DNA of 64,000 nt from Lachnospiraceae bacterium UBA4260 (GTDB lineage Bacteria; Bacillota; Clostridia; Lachnospirales; Lachnospiraceae): positions 58,824 to 122,823 of the forward strand of contig DGWK01000019.1 in assembly GCA_002395235.1 (NCBI GenBank), read 5' to 3'. Shown here piece by piece: positions 27,764 through 34,848 of the stretch. A program made the translations under genes and the position numbers. Numbering within the stretch: position 1 is the stretch's first letter; each line of letters begins with the position of its first letter. The notes beneath the pieces are model-generated. The model was not told where the DNA came from and did not search any database. It saw only the letters and a list, made by a program, of their open reading frames with translations.

Positions 27764-29128
27764 ATGATAGGCATCTCTGAGGTCAGCGAGACCAATGAAA
27801 TGATAGAGAAAGAGAATCTGGACGTCAGGACCATCACCATGGGCATCAGCCTTTTGGACTGCATCGACTCCGACCTGCAGGTTCTCAGACAGAAGATTTA
27901 TGACAAGATATACGCAAGCGCCGCCAATCTGGTGAAGGTGGGCGAGGAGATCTCCACCGATTACGGAATCCCGATCGTCAACAAGAGGATCTCCGTGACG
28001 CCGATCGCCCTGGTGGGCGGAAGCGCCTGCAAGTCCCCGGAGGACTTCGCGCAGATCGCGCTGACGCTGGACAAGGCCGCCCGCGATGTGGGCGTCAATT
28101 TCCTGGGAGGATACAGCGCTCTGGTCTCCAAAGGCATGACGGCGGCGGATAAGCTCCTCATCGAGTCCATTCCACAGGCTCTCTCGGAGACGCAGCTGGT
28201 GTGCTCCTCCGTGAACGTGGGCTCCACCAAGACCGGCATCGACATGGATGCGGTCCGCCTCATGGGAGAGATCATCCGACAGACGGCGGAGAAGACGGCG
28301 GACTCCGGATCCATCGGCTGCGCCAAACTGGTCGTTTTCTGCAACGCGCCGGATGACAACCCCTTTATGGCGGGCGCCTTCCACGGCGTGACGGAAGCAG
28401 ACCGGATCCTCAACATCGGCGTCAGCGGACCGGGCGTTGTCAAAAAAGCGCTGGAGTCCGTTCACGGCAAAGACTTCGAGACACTCTGCGAGACAGTGAA
28501 AAAGACGGCCTTTAAAGTTACCCGCGTAGGGCAGCTGGTCGCCAAGGAAGCCTCCAGACGTCTGGGCGTGCCCTTCGGCATCATTGACCTCTCTCTGGCC
28601 CCGACGCCCGCCATCGGAGACAGCGTCGCGGACATTCTCTGCGAGATGGGTCTTGAACACGCCGGCGCGCCGGGCACGACAGCGGCGCTGGCTCTGCTCA
28701 ATGACCAGGTCAAGAAGGGCGGCGTCATGGCGTCCTCCTATGTGGGTGGCCTGAGCGGCGCGTTCATCCCGGTCAGTGAAGACCAGGGAATGATCAACTC
28801 CGTGACTGCCGGATGCCTGACACTGGAGAAACTCGAGGCCATGACCTGTGTGTGCTCGGTTGGACTGGACATGATCGCGATCCCCGGCGACACAAAGGCT
28901 TCTACCATCTCCGGAATCATCGCCGATGAGATGGCCATCGGCATGGTCAACCAGAAGACAACGGCCGTCCGACTGATCCCCGTGATCGGAAAAGGCGTGG
29001 GCGATAAGGTGGAATTCGGCGGCCTTTTGGGCTATGCGCCCATCATGCCGGTCAATCCTTTCGGCTGCGAGGAGTTCATCAGCCGCAAGGGCAGGATCCC
29101 CGCTCCGATCCACAGCTTTAAAAACTGA
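27764..29128 (+). CDS. UPF0210 (PFL-fold, DUF711) family protein
   Basis: The 454-residue protein matches the UPF0210 family end to end: ENLDVRTITMGISLLDC near the start, NFLGGYSALVSKGMT, TKTGIDMDAVRLMG and the C-terminal NPFGCEEFISRKGRIPAPIHS. The fold resembles pyruvate-formate-lyase-type barrels, but the glycyl-radical and double-cysteine signatures were not seen and no reaction is assigned. The ribosome site is strong. It is coupled by position to the ACT-domain gene. Confidence 0.9.
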   Translation: MIGISEVSETNEMIEKENLDVRTITMGISLLDCIDSDLQVLRQKIYDKIYASAANLVKVGEEISTDYGIPIVNKRISVTPIALVGGSACKSPEDFAQIALTLDKAARDVGVNFLGGYSALVSKGMTAADKLLIESIPQALSETQLVCSSVNVGSTKTGIDMDAVRLMGEIIRQTAEKTADSGSIGCAKLVVFCNAPDDNPFMAGAFHGVTEADRILNIGVSGPGVVKKALESVHGKDFETLCETVKKTAFKVTRVGQLVAKEASRRLGVPFGIIDLSLAPTPAIGDSVADILCEMGLEHAGAPGTTAALALLNDQVKKGGVMASSYVGGLSGAFIPVSEDQGMINSVTAGCLTLEKLEAMTCVCSVGLDMIAIPGDTKASTISGIIADEMAIGMVNQKTTAVRLIPVIGKGVGDKVEFGGLLGYAPIMPVNPFGCEEFISRKGRIPAPIHSFKN

Positions 29129-29317
29129 TTTTTTCGGAATAATTTGTCTATTTTGCACAAAACATTCTTGATATCTTTCCTTAAATAAGGTGGAAGTAGA
29201 CGAAAAGGATTCTATGTTGTAGAATGAATACAATAGCACGCGAGGCGGATCCCAGGTCATGCGGACGGGATCCGGAACAGATTCATTTCGGCGTGCAGCT
29301 AATTAAAGGAGGATATT

Positions 29318-30304
29318 ATGAGCAGCGAAAAGAGAATTGATGTGACGGCGCTCGGAGAACTCTTGATCGACTTCACACAGAACGGAATCAGTGAACAGGG
29401 AAACGGCATGTTTGAAGCCAATCCCGGCGGAGCTCCCTGCAACGTTCTTGCCATGCTGAACAAGGCAGGCAAAAAGACCGCTTTTATCGGCAAGGTCGGC
29501 AACGATATGTTCGGCAGGCTCCTCAAAGCCAGGACTGAGGAGCAGGGCATCGACATGAGCGGCCTGGAAATGGACGAGGAAGTCCACACGACGCTGGCGT
29601 TTGTCGAAAAGCTCCCGAACGGCGACAGAGACTTTTCCTTCTACAGAAATCCCGGAGCGGATATCATGCTCACGGCTGAGGAAGTGGAGAAACACCGCGG
29701 CCTGATCGAGAGCGCGAAGATCTTCCATCTCGGCACGCTTTCCATGACGCACGACATGGTGGAGAAGGCCACTCTCAAGGCTCTCGAGATCGCCAAAGAG
29801 GCGGGCTGCCTGATCTCCTTCGACCCCAACCTTCGCCCTCCGCTGTGGAGCAGCGAAGAGAAAGCCAAGGAGAAGATCGCCTTCGGTCTTTCCAAGTGCG
29901 ATATCCTCAAGATCTCCGACAACGAGATCACTTTCATGACCGGAGAGGAGGACCTGGACAAGGGCATTAAGAAGATCATCGACGAGTATCACATCCCGCT
30001 GGTCTTCGCGACCTTCGGTCCGGACGGATCCAAGGCTTACTGCGGCGGGAAGGAAGCGTACGAGAAGGGATTCCTCAATCCCAACACGATCGAGACTACA
30101 GGCGCGGGCGATACCTTCTGCGCCAGCGCATTGCTCCATGTCCTCAAATACGGCATCGACGGACTGAAGGACGAGGCAAAGCTTCATGAGCTTCTCACCT
30201 TCGCCAACGCGGCTGCCTCCCTTGTGACCACCAAGAAGGGCGCGCTCTGCGTGATGCCCACCGTGGATCAGGTAGAGGACTATATCAAGGCGTCCGGCAG
30301 ATGA
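29318..30304 (+). CDS. PfkB-family sugar kinase, probably fructokinase
   Basis: The 328-residue kinase has the N-terminal GELLIDFTQNG, the sugar-binding segment NPGGAPCNVLAML, and the C-terminal anion-hole/base motif TTGAGDTFCASALL. This pattern fits ScrK-type fructokinases, which make fructose 6-phosphate, but ribokinase-like specificities cannot be excluded. AAAGGAGG precedes the ATG. It stands alone with no transporter gene next to it and ends just before a terminator. Confidence 0.88.
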   Translation: MSSEKRIDVTALGELLIDFTQNGISEQGNGMFEANPGGAPCNVLAMLNKAGKKTAFIGKVGNDMFGRLLKARTEEQGIDMSGLEMDEEVHTTLAFVEKLPNGDRDFSFYRNPGADIMLTAEEVEKHRGLIESAKIFHLGTLSMTHDMVEKATLKALEIAKEAGCLISFDPNLRPPLWSSEEKAKEKIAFGLSKCDILKISDNEITFMTGEEDLDKGIKKIIDEYHIPLVFATFGPDGSKAYCGGKEAYEKGFLNPNTIETTGAGDTFCASALLHVLKYGIDGLKDEAKLHELLTFANAAASLVTTKKGALCVMPTVDQVEDYIKASGR

Positions 30305-30352
30305 GGACTTTGGCGGACCGGGATCCGGGACGGACCTGAAACAGGATTTGCG

Positions 30353-30390
30353 ACGGGCTTTGCAATTTGACTTGCAAAGCCCGTATTTTC
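30353..30390 (+). terminator. Terminator of the sugar-kinase gene
   Basis: A perfect 13-bp stem (ACGGGCTTTGCAA with TTGCAAAGCCCGT, loop TTTGAC) followed by ATTTTCT. Its right arm contains the -35 box of the tRNA promoter. Confidence 0.85.
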
Positions 30391-30399
30391 TGTTATAAT
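30372..30399 (+). promoter_or_regulatory. Putative promoter of tRNA-Gly
   Basis: TTGCAA at 30372-30377 and TATAAT at 30394-30399, spacer 16, ending 15 bases before the tRNA. It overlaps the preceding terminator. Confidence 0.7.
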
Positions 30400-30414
30400 A
30401 ATGATCGTCGATAA

Positions 30415-30485
30415 GCAGGTATAGTACATCGGTAGTATGCCAGCTTCCCAAGCTGGAGAGACGGGTTCGATTCCCGCTACCTGCT
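30415..30485 (+). tRNA. tRNA-Gly (anticodon CCC)
   Basis: A complete cloverleaf: acceptor GCAGGTA/TACCTGC, D arm, anticodon stem CCAGC/GCTGG with loop TTCCCAA (anticodon CCC), T loop TTCGATT, discriminator T. The 3' CCA is not encoded. It is the last clearly chromosomal gene before phage sequence. Phages often integrate at tRNA 3' ends, so this may be the attachment site, but the matching right copy is outside the window. Confidence 0.95.
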
Positions 30486-30498
30486 CGTTTTTTATATT

Positions 30499-30530
30499 CA
30501 GCGTCACTGGTTTTAGTGGCGCTGTTTTTA
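30499..30530 (+). terminator. Terminator of tRNA-Gly
   Basis: CAGCGTCACT (30499-30508) pairs with AGTGGCGCTG (30515-30524) with one G-U pair, followed by TTTTT. Confidence 0.85.
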
Positions 30531-30878
30531 TATTCAGACAGTTGGTTTTAGGCGGCTTGCGCCGCAACGATTATGGAGTTTGTGGGTTTTGTGTGGATTG
30601 ATGCATGGTTTTATGCCCGTGAAAAGGGGCTCAATTTGGGCATGATTTTGAGCCCCTTTCCGGGATTTTACCTGAGTGTTTTTCGAGGGGACGGGGCATA
30701 TTCCCGGCGGCACCGGAGTGGTTGAGCCCCTTTAGGGGCTCAGGAATTATGCAGATACGGCTGCATATATGCAAATTATGCGTTTTTGGCGCATTTTCTG
30801 ACATGAAATTATTTTGGTTTATGGATGAAAATGTTTCAGTGTAAAATGAATAAATTTGATGTATAATATTATATTTTG

Positions 30879-30887
30879 TGTTATAAT
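30879..30887 (+). promoter_or_regulatory. Extended -10 promoter in the phage left flank
   Basis: TGTTATAAT is an extended -10 (TGnTATAAT). A usable -35 is not obvious, although TTGATG lies 20 bases upstream. The transcript would start near 30894. Confidence 0.5.
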
Positions 30888-30893
30888 GAATTA

Positions 30894-31020
30894 ACAACTA
30901 AATAGAGTAGCAATTTAATTCGGTATCGTTCATTTGGTATCGCTCCCCGAAAGGGTTTTACAGATTTTAATGGATTTCATCTTCATGATGAAATTGTTTC
31001 ATTGAAATCTGTATTTTTTT
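30894..31020 (+). ncRNA. Candidate short phage RNA or attenuated leader
   Basis: The segment runs from the predicted start after the extended -10 to a strong terminator, about 127 bases, with no reading frame worth calling. It contains GGTATCG twice and a CCC-CGAAA-GGG hairpin. It could be a free small RNA or a leader that ends most transcripts before gene 31,108. Confidence 0.35.
30960..31020 (+). terminator. Strong terminator upstream of the first phage gene
   Basis: ACAGATTT/AAATCTGT closes an inner stem ATTTCATC/GATGAAAT and is followed by seven T residues. Confidence 0.85.
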
Positions 31021-31023
31021 GGT

Positions 31024-31088
31024 CAAAAATCAGGGATATTTCCCTAGAAATTCATTTTGTGGCAGATTTGCCGGGTAAGTTATCAGTA
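31024..31088 (+). repeat. Bipartite phage element, copy A
   Basis: GATATTTCCCTAGAAATT (31035-31052), a 19-base unconserved spacer, then CGGGTAAGTTATCAGTA (31072-31088), preceded by TCAAAA. Copy B at 37,345-37,410 has both blocks and the same 19-base spacer. Copy A ends 19 bases before the gene at 31,108. Confidence 0.8.
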
Positions 31089-31107
31089 AGAAAGTGAGGA
31101 AAGAGAG

Positions 31108-31473
31108 ATGAAAAAGGTTCAGGACATCAAGGTTTACGACGCAGGCGACGGTTTCACGGTCATGATTACGACAGACAAGCGCGAAGGCATTAGGACGGCA
31201 GTTATTTACGAGAGCAGAAATATTTTCTCAGCGGAAAGGATTTTCCGTCTGCCGATTGACATGTACAGCGAGTCAAAGTTTATGGAAATGGTCGAGATGG
31301 CACTGCCGGATTACAAGTATCAGGTAATGCCGGAATGGATTAGGATTGGAGACGAAACCAAACGGCAGGCGGAAGCAGAAAAAGAAGCGGCAAGAGAAGC
31401 GGCAAAGGAAGAGGCGCGAGGGACAATCCTTCTCGGCAGAAAAAAGAACGAAGACAATATCGCGGGTGAATAA
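31108..31473 (+). CDS. Phage protein of unknown function
   Basis: The 121-residue protein is not recognised. The first 85 residues look like a small alpha/beta domain (KKVQDIKVYDAGDGFTVMI ... MPEWIRIGDE). The rest is a charged helix rich in alanine, lysine and glutamate (about 88-108), likely a coiled coil. GAGGAAAGAGAG precedes the ATG. It is the first gene after the phage left flank and sits directly behind bipartite element A. Confidence 0.7.
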   Translation: MKKVQDIKVYDAGDGFTVMITTDKREGIRTAVIYESRNIFSAERIFRLPIDMYSESKFMEMVEMALPDYKYQVMPEWIRIGDETKRQAEAEKEAAREAAKEEARGTILLGRKKNEDNIAGE

Positions 31474-31512
31474 CCCAATTTCGGATAGTTACATTTTTAG
31501 AGTCAGCAGGTA

Positions 31513-31555
31513 GGCACACCGTAGGCGGCTTCCGGGTTCGATGCCCGGGGTGCTT
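31513..31555 (+). other. tRNA T-arm-like hairpin
   Basis: CCGGG-TTCGATG-CCCGG (31532-31548) is a perfect T arm with the canonical seven-base TTCGAnn loop, followed by GGTGCTT, which would be an acceptor 3' strand. Upstream, GCAC at 31515-31518 can pair only partly with it, and no D or anticodon arm fits. It could be a tRNA remnant or a mimic. Confidence 0.4.
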
Positions 31556-31631
31556 ATTTCCCCATCAGGGGACAGAAACAAAAAAGTGAGAGTATTGTGC
31601 ATAGCACAGAGCACACGAAAGGAGAAAAGCA

Positions 31632-31856
31632 ATGGCAAAAAAGATTTGGACAGATGGAAGTCATATCATCAACGGTCAGGAAGTTTGGGTCGAAGACGGA
31701 TATGTAACGGGTGGTTATCTGGAAAGCCCTAACGGTATGGGAGAAATGATGCCCGCGGCGGTTTACAAGGGAAGTAGCCGTTCCGACGAGTGGACTAAGG
31801 TTGATAAGGTCAAGGTTGAGACGTATCGAAAAGGTAATTATCGTCTTTTCCTGTGA
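31632..31856 (+). CDS. Small phage protein of unknown function
   Basis: A 74-residue protein starting MAKKIWTDGSHIINGQEVWV, with a clear AAAGGAG ribosome site 9 bases upstream. It appears to be a small beta-rich domain. No family is recognised. It belongs to a run of short early phage genes. Confidence 0.65.
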   Translation: MAKKIWTDGSHIINGQEVWVEDGYVTGGYLESPNGMGEMMPAAVYKGSSRSDEWTKVDKVKVETYRKGNYRLFL

Positions 31857-31932
31857 GAGTATATTCCGAAACAGAATTTTCACTGAACCCGTTTTGGGGT
31901 GGAACACTTTGGGATTTCGAAAGGATGGAAGC

Positions 31933-32145
31933 GTGACTACAAGAGAGCGTATTGATTGGGTAATGCGTCAGCCTGCGGTGGATACGAGGTACATGTTCGC
32001 AATGCGTGAACATTTCTGCAAACTGGGGATGACAGCACTTCTTAAATCCGGTCGTGACCCGGAGCAGAAAGCGCCGATAGAGGAAATCGGACGTCTGTAC
32101 GAGAGATACAGGGACGATTGGGAAGAACATTACGATGAACAGTGA
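31933..32145 (+). CDS. Small phage protein of unknown function
   Basis: The frame is open from further upstream, but GTG 31933, with AAAGGA just before it, gives a tidy 70-residue protein (MTTRERIDWVMRQPAVDTRY...) and avoids overlap with the preceding gene. It is helical and charged, ending YRDDWEEHYDEQ. No family is recognised. Confidence 0.55.
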   Translation: MTTRERIDWVMRQPAVDTRYMFAMREHFCKLGMTALLKSGRDPEQKAPIEEIGRLYERYRDDWEEHYDEQ

Positions 32146-32207
32146 ACCTGAGGCGTTCTGTAAGTGAGACGCAGGACGCCCATTTTAAAAGTGAAAGGTA
32201 TGGAGAT

Positions 32208-32741
32208 ATGATTAAAAAGATTGAGTTTTCCGAGGAAAGTAAAGAGTTGATGGAAATATCCCACGGCGGAGAGCGCGGCAATACGAAGGAAAATGCCAGG
32301 GTGGCGGCGGCAGAGTGGATAAAAAGCCTGAAAGCAGCAGGACTACACGGCAGGGTGTTCATAGACAGATTTAATATAGTGTTGTTTTATCCTGACGACC
32401 TGAGCATGGATACCCGGCGGAAAGCGGCAGAATGTGCTTCCAAGGTAGAACTCTTCCAGAGCGGCGATGCGGAGTGGATGGTACTCCCAATTTTCTATGT
32501 TTTCTATGGCTTCTATTATGGGCACGGCAAGGTGTGGCAAGATAACATTCCTTACGCGACACTGGAACAGGCGATGGAGAAAGCGGCGGAGATTGCGACA
32601 GCGATGGAAGGATACAGACCCGTATATGACCTGGAGGCGTTGACGATATGGGCAGAAGGTATGGAAGGGCGGCTGTCAGGATATGATTTGTGGAGAGAGT
32701 TGCGTCGTGCAGGATACAAAATCGAATTCAATGAGAAATAA
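32208..32741 (+). CDS. Phage protein of unknown function
   Basis: ATG 32208 follows TGGAG and gives 177 residues. It looks like a soluble alpha/beta protein with the segment VELFQSGDAEWMVLPIFYVFYGFYYGHG in two pieces around residues 78-105; the aromatic run is striking but too polar at its ends for a membrane helix. No family was recognised. It is the last gene before the long gene-free repeat region and ends in a terminator. Confidence 0.65.
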   Translation: MIKKIEFSEESKELMEISHGGERGNTKENARVAAAEWIKSLKAAGLHGRVFIDRFNIVLFYPDDLSMDTRRKAAECASKVELFQSGDAEWMVLPIFYVFYGFYYGHGKVWQDNIPYATLEQAMEKAAEIATAMEGYRPVYDLEALTIWAEGMEGRLSGYDLWRELRRAGYKIEFNEK

Positions 32742-32768
32742 GGTGTTGGGGGAACACCTTATTTTTTT
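32738..32768 (+). terminator. Terminator of the early small-gene cluster
   Basis: ATAAGGTGTT pairs with AACACCTTAT (loop GGGGG), followed by seven T residues. The stem overlaps the stop codon of the preceding gene. Confidence 0.9.
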
Positions 32769-32995
32769 GCGCTTTTTTCCGGGCGGTGGAGTTTTAAAAA
32801 TCATCCCTCTTATAGAAGGCATATATAGCAGGGCACAAAAAGACATGGTTTTCAGGGTAAATTGGGCGGTTTCCGACATAAAAAGTCCATCCGAGATGAT
32901 TTGCAGTGGTATCCAAGTATGATGTAAGTCCACTTCATGCAATTTCTGTTTCCGGGCGGCAGATGCGGAAACATGTTCCTGAAACGTCGGCAAAA

Positions 32996-33038
32996 CGTCG
33001 TCGATGCGTCGTCGATGCGTCGTCGATGCGTCGTCGAC
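32996..33038. repeat. 11-bp tandem repeat, four units
   Basis: The unit CGTCGTCGATG starts at 32996, 33007 and 33018, and a fourth, CGTCGTCGAC, runs 33029-33038. The period is close to one turn of DNA, which would place protein sites on one face. Confidence 0.85.
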
Positions 33039-33198
33039 ATGGTGGGGCGCAGATAACGGGGAAACGCAAAAAATAAAGATTTTATAAATTTTGCGTTTTA
33101 GGGCGAACGGTTTTGGGAAAAATCGGGGATAGTATCAGTGGGGGATATTTGTGTAGATATCCGCCGCGGGCGGAGCGGGGTACCTGGCGGCGGAGATG

Positions 33199-33608
33199 GG
33201 CGGGATATAGAAGCGTGGCGGGCAGTACCGGCGGAGTGAGCATGGCGAACGGAGCCGTGTATACGAGATGACCCGATATGAAAATACGAGCGGAGCCGTG
33301 ATATACGAGACAAACGGATATGAAAAGATGAGAGGGGCGGGATATGAGGGCGTGGCGACCGTGAATTTGGCGTTTTGAGCGGCGTTCCCGGCAGGCAGGG
33401 GATTTTACATGGAGTGCAAGAAACTGGCGCGGCGGGCAGTACCGGCGGAGTGAGCATGGCGAACGGAGCCGTGTATACGAGATGACCGGATATGAAAAGA
33501 TGAGCCGGGCGCAGAAAAACGCACGGGAAATCGCACGGAAACGCACGAGTGCGATAGTGGCGGGAGCGGGCAGCAGGGAAATGGACGGGATATGAAGGCG
33601 TGGCGGGC
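33199..33608. repeat. Mosaic of two G+C-rich repeat families
   Basis: Family 1, GGCGGGATATGARGGCGTGG-like, occurs at about 33199, 33336 and 33583. Family 2, starting GGAGCCGTG and ending GATATGAAAA, occurs at 33251, 33292 and 33465. A segment of about 67 bases at 33217 is repeated almost exactly at 33431. Minus-strand open frames here are by-products of the repeats. Confidence 0.75.
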
Positions 33609-33621
33609 ATGGCGGCGGCGC

Positions 33622-33652
33622 CATATATTTATAGCTGAATTATAAATATATG
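33622..33652. repeat. A+T-rich perfect inverted repeat
   Basis: CATATATTTATA (33622-33633) and TATAAATATATG (33641-33652) with loop GCTGAAT. It marks the change from G+C-rich to A+T-rich repeats. Confidence 0.8.
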
Positions 33653-33701
33653 CTTAGGGGGATGAATATGTCTGAATGTGTGTTTTTTTTAATAAATCTA
33701 A

Positions 33702-33860
33702 ATTCTATGATACTTCTCTTAGAAGTAAAACATTCTAGTTATATGTTTCTAGGATTAATAATTCTAACTATATGTCTCTCAGGAATAAAATATTCTAATT
33801 ATACGCTTCTTAGGGATTAATCTGTTTTAATTATACACTTATCAGGAATGAATAATTCTA
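33702..33860. repeat. Degenerate 31-bp tandem array
   Basis: Units beginning ATTCTARTTATAYG start at 33702, 33732, 33761, 33792, 33823 and 33855 (the last partial), each continuing with a TCTYAGGRAT-like block. Spacing is 29-32 bases, about three helical turns. There are no unique spacers, so it is not a CRISPR. Confidence 0.75.
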
Positions 33861-34088
33861 TGTCCAAATTTCCTCGACGTCCATTTCGCCTTCATGTACT
33901 CGACTCCCTGACCCGCATGCCTTCCGCCCCGCCTTCAGGGGCGGGCGGAGGCAGGCGGTGGGGGTTCTGGACGTAGAGGGTGAGGGAGTGAAACCGGGAG
34001 TGTGTTGAATAGTTACAGGATGTAGAAAACCTAGAAGTTGTGGATGACCTGAGAATGAATGAATTGAAGATGTTGAGAACCCGTAGGT

Positions 34089-34268
34089 GTGCACAAATTT
34101 CCGATATAAATTAGCGTTTCGGAAATCTGTGCACTTTAAGGAAGGGAATGGGGTGTGGACAAATTTATATAATAATTAGCATTTTACAAATTTGTCCACT
34201 CTGAGAGGATGAACTGGATGTGCACAAATTCTTAAATTATATAATTAGCGTTTCACAAATTTGTGCAC
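34089..34268. repeat. Three evenly spaced long inverted repeats
   Basis: The repeats are at 34089-34134, 34155-34199 and 34220-34268, starting 66 and 65 bases apart. Arms are GTGCACAAATTT-like and the centre contains AATTAGC[GA]TTT. The second copy has GTGGAC/GTCCAC in place of GTGCAC/GTGCAC, so both arms changed together. A further GTGGACA half-site follows at 34273. They end about 90 bases before the promoter of the XRE gene. Confidence 0.85.
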
Positions 34269-34355
34269 TTGAGGTGGACACTTTGGAACAGTAATATTAA
34301 GTATGTAAGAATAGTAATGAGATAAAATTTTTTTTTAAAATATAGAGATTTAATG

Positions 34356-34384
34356 TTGCAAAGATACATATTTTGTAGTAATAT
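34356..34384 (+). promoter_or_regulatory. Putative sigma-A promoter of the XRE regulator gene
   Basis: TTGCAA at 34356-34361 and TAATAT at 34379-34384, spacer 17. It lies inside a longer open frame, so the gene start must be downstream. Confidence 0.65.
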
Positions 34385-34421
34385 AAAGTATGAAGAACTA
34401 TACATTGTGAGAGGTACAGTA

Positions 34422-34811
34422 ATGAAAACATTGAGAGCAAGAAGAAAGGAGTTAGGTCTTACGCAGCCTGAGATGGCGGAGAAAGTCGGTGTCTCTGTAA
34501 CTGCGCTACGTCATTGGGAGCAGGGACACAGGGTTCCGACACTGGCATATCTGCATGCGATTGAACGTGGGTATGAAATTGACATCCATGACATTGCGGA
34601 TTTTGCGGAGATGAGACCGGACGCACGCAGAAAGGCTAGCGTCGAGGACATGATAGAACAGCGTAAACGCCGTGAAGAATTTCTTGCGCAGGAGAAAGCA
34701 CGCAAGGCAGTCGAGCGCAGAGAGCGCAAGGCACGTAAGGCTATCGAAGCGGCAGAGAAGGCACGCAGGGAAGCGGAGCGTGAGTTAGCACAGATTAAAG
34801 GAACAGAGTAA
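34422..34811 (+). CDS. XRE-family helix-turn-helix regulator with coiled-coil tail
   Basis: ATG 34422 follows GAGAGG by 7 bases and lies downstream of the promoter; it gives 129 residues. The N-terminal HTH is clear (RKELGLTQPEMAEKVGVSVTALRHWEQG, seen in two pieces around residues 8-35). The C-terminal half (about 65-125) is a strongly charged helix of K/R/E/A repeats, likely a coiled coil for oligomerisation. It could bind the three inverted repeats just upstream and act as a phage repressor or replication-control protein. No typical repressor peptidase domain is present. Confidence 0.8.
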   Translation: MKTLRARRKELGLTQPEMAEKVGVSVTALRHWEQGHRVPTLAYLHAIERGYEIDIHDIADFAEMRPDARRKASVEDMIEQRKRREEFLAQEKARKAVERRERKARKAIEAAEKARREAERELAQIKGTE

Positions 34812-34848
34812 CAATAGTATATGTATTAGGACAACGAGGTTGAACCGA

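Larger units (their letters stand above)
30531..31107 (+). other. Gene-free phage left flank with hairpins
   Basis: No credible gene lies here. TTTTTATATTCAG at 30525-30537 repeats the same motif at about 30488-30500, and each copy is followed by TGGTTTTAG. Two hairpins use the same arms: GGGGCTC/GAGCCCC at 30623-30659 and again at 30723-30742, so they could swap partners. An extended -10 promoter, a terminator and a repeated bipartite element follow, listed separately. Confidence 0.6.
32769..34421. other. Gene-free 1.65-kb repeat region, candidate origin or control region
   Basis: Both strands were read and no frame has gene-like composition and a ribosome site. The region holds, in order, an 11-bp tandem repeat, a G+C-rich mosaic of two repeat families, an A+T-rich 12-bp perfect inverted repeat (33622-33652), a 31-bp tandem array and three evenly spaced inverted repeats. 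The mix of iteron-like arrays next to A+T-rich DNA and upstream of a helicase gene is what a phage replication origin looks like, but that is inference. Confidence 0.6.

Noticed and set aside
32683..32922. 79-residue + strand frame after the early gene cluster
   Set aside because: It starts inside the preceding gene and runs through a strong terminator; no ribosome site.
33082..33624. 180-residue open frame on the minus strand, with repeated HLFISGHLVYTAPF-like segments
   Set aside because: It lies opposite the G+C-rich repeat mosaic, has no ribosome site, and its repeats simply mirror the DNA repeats. A second overlapping minus-strand frame shows the same pattern.
33702..33860. Possible CRISPR array
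   Set aside because: Units are contiguous with no unique spacers, and no cas genes are present.
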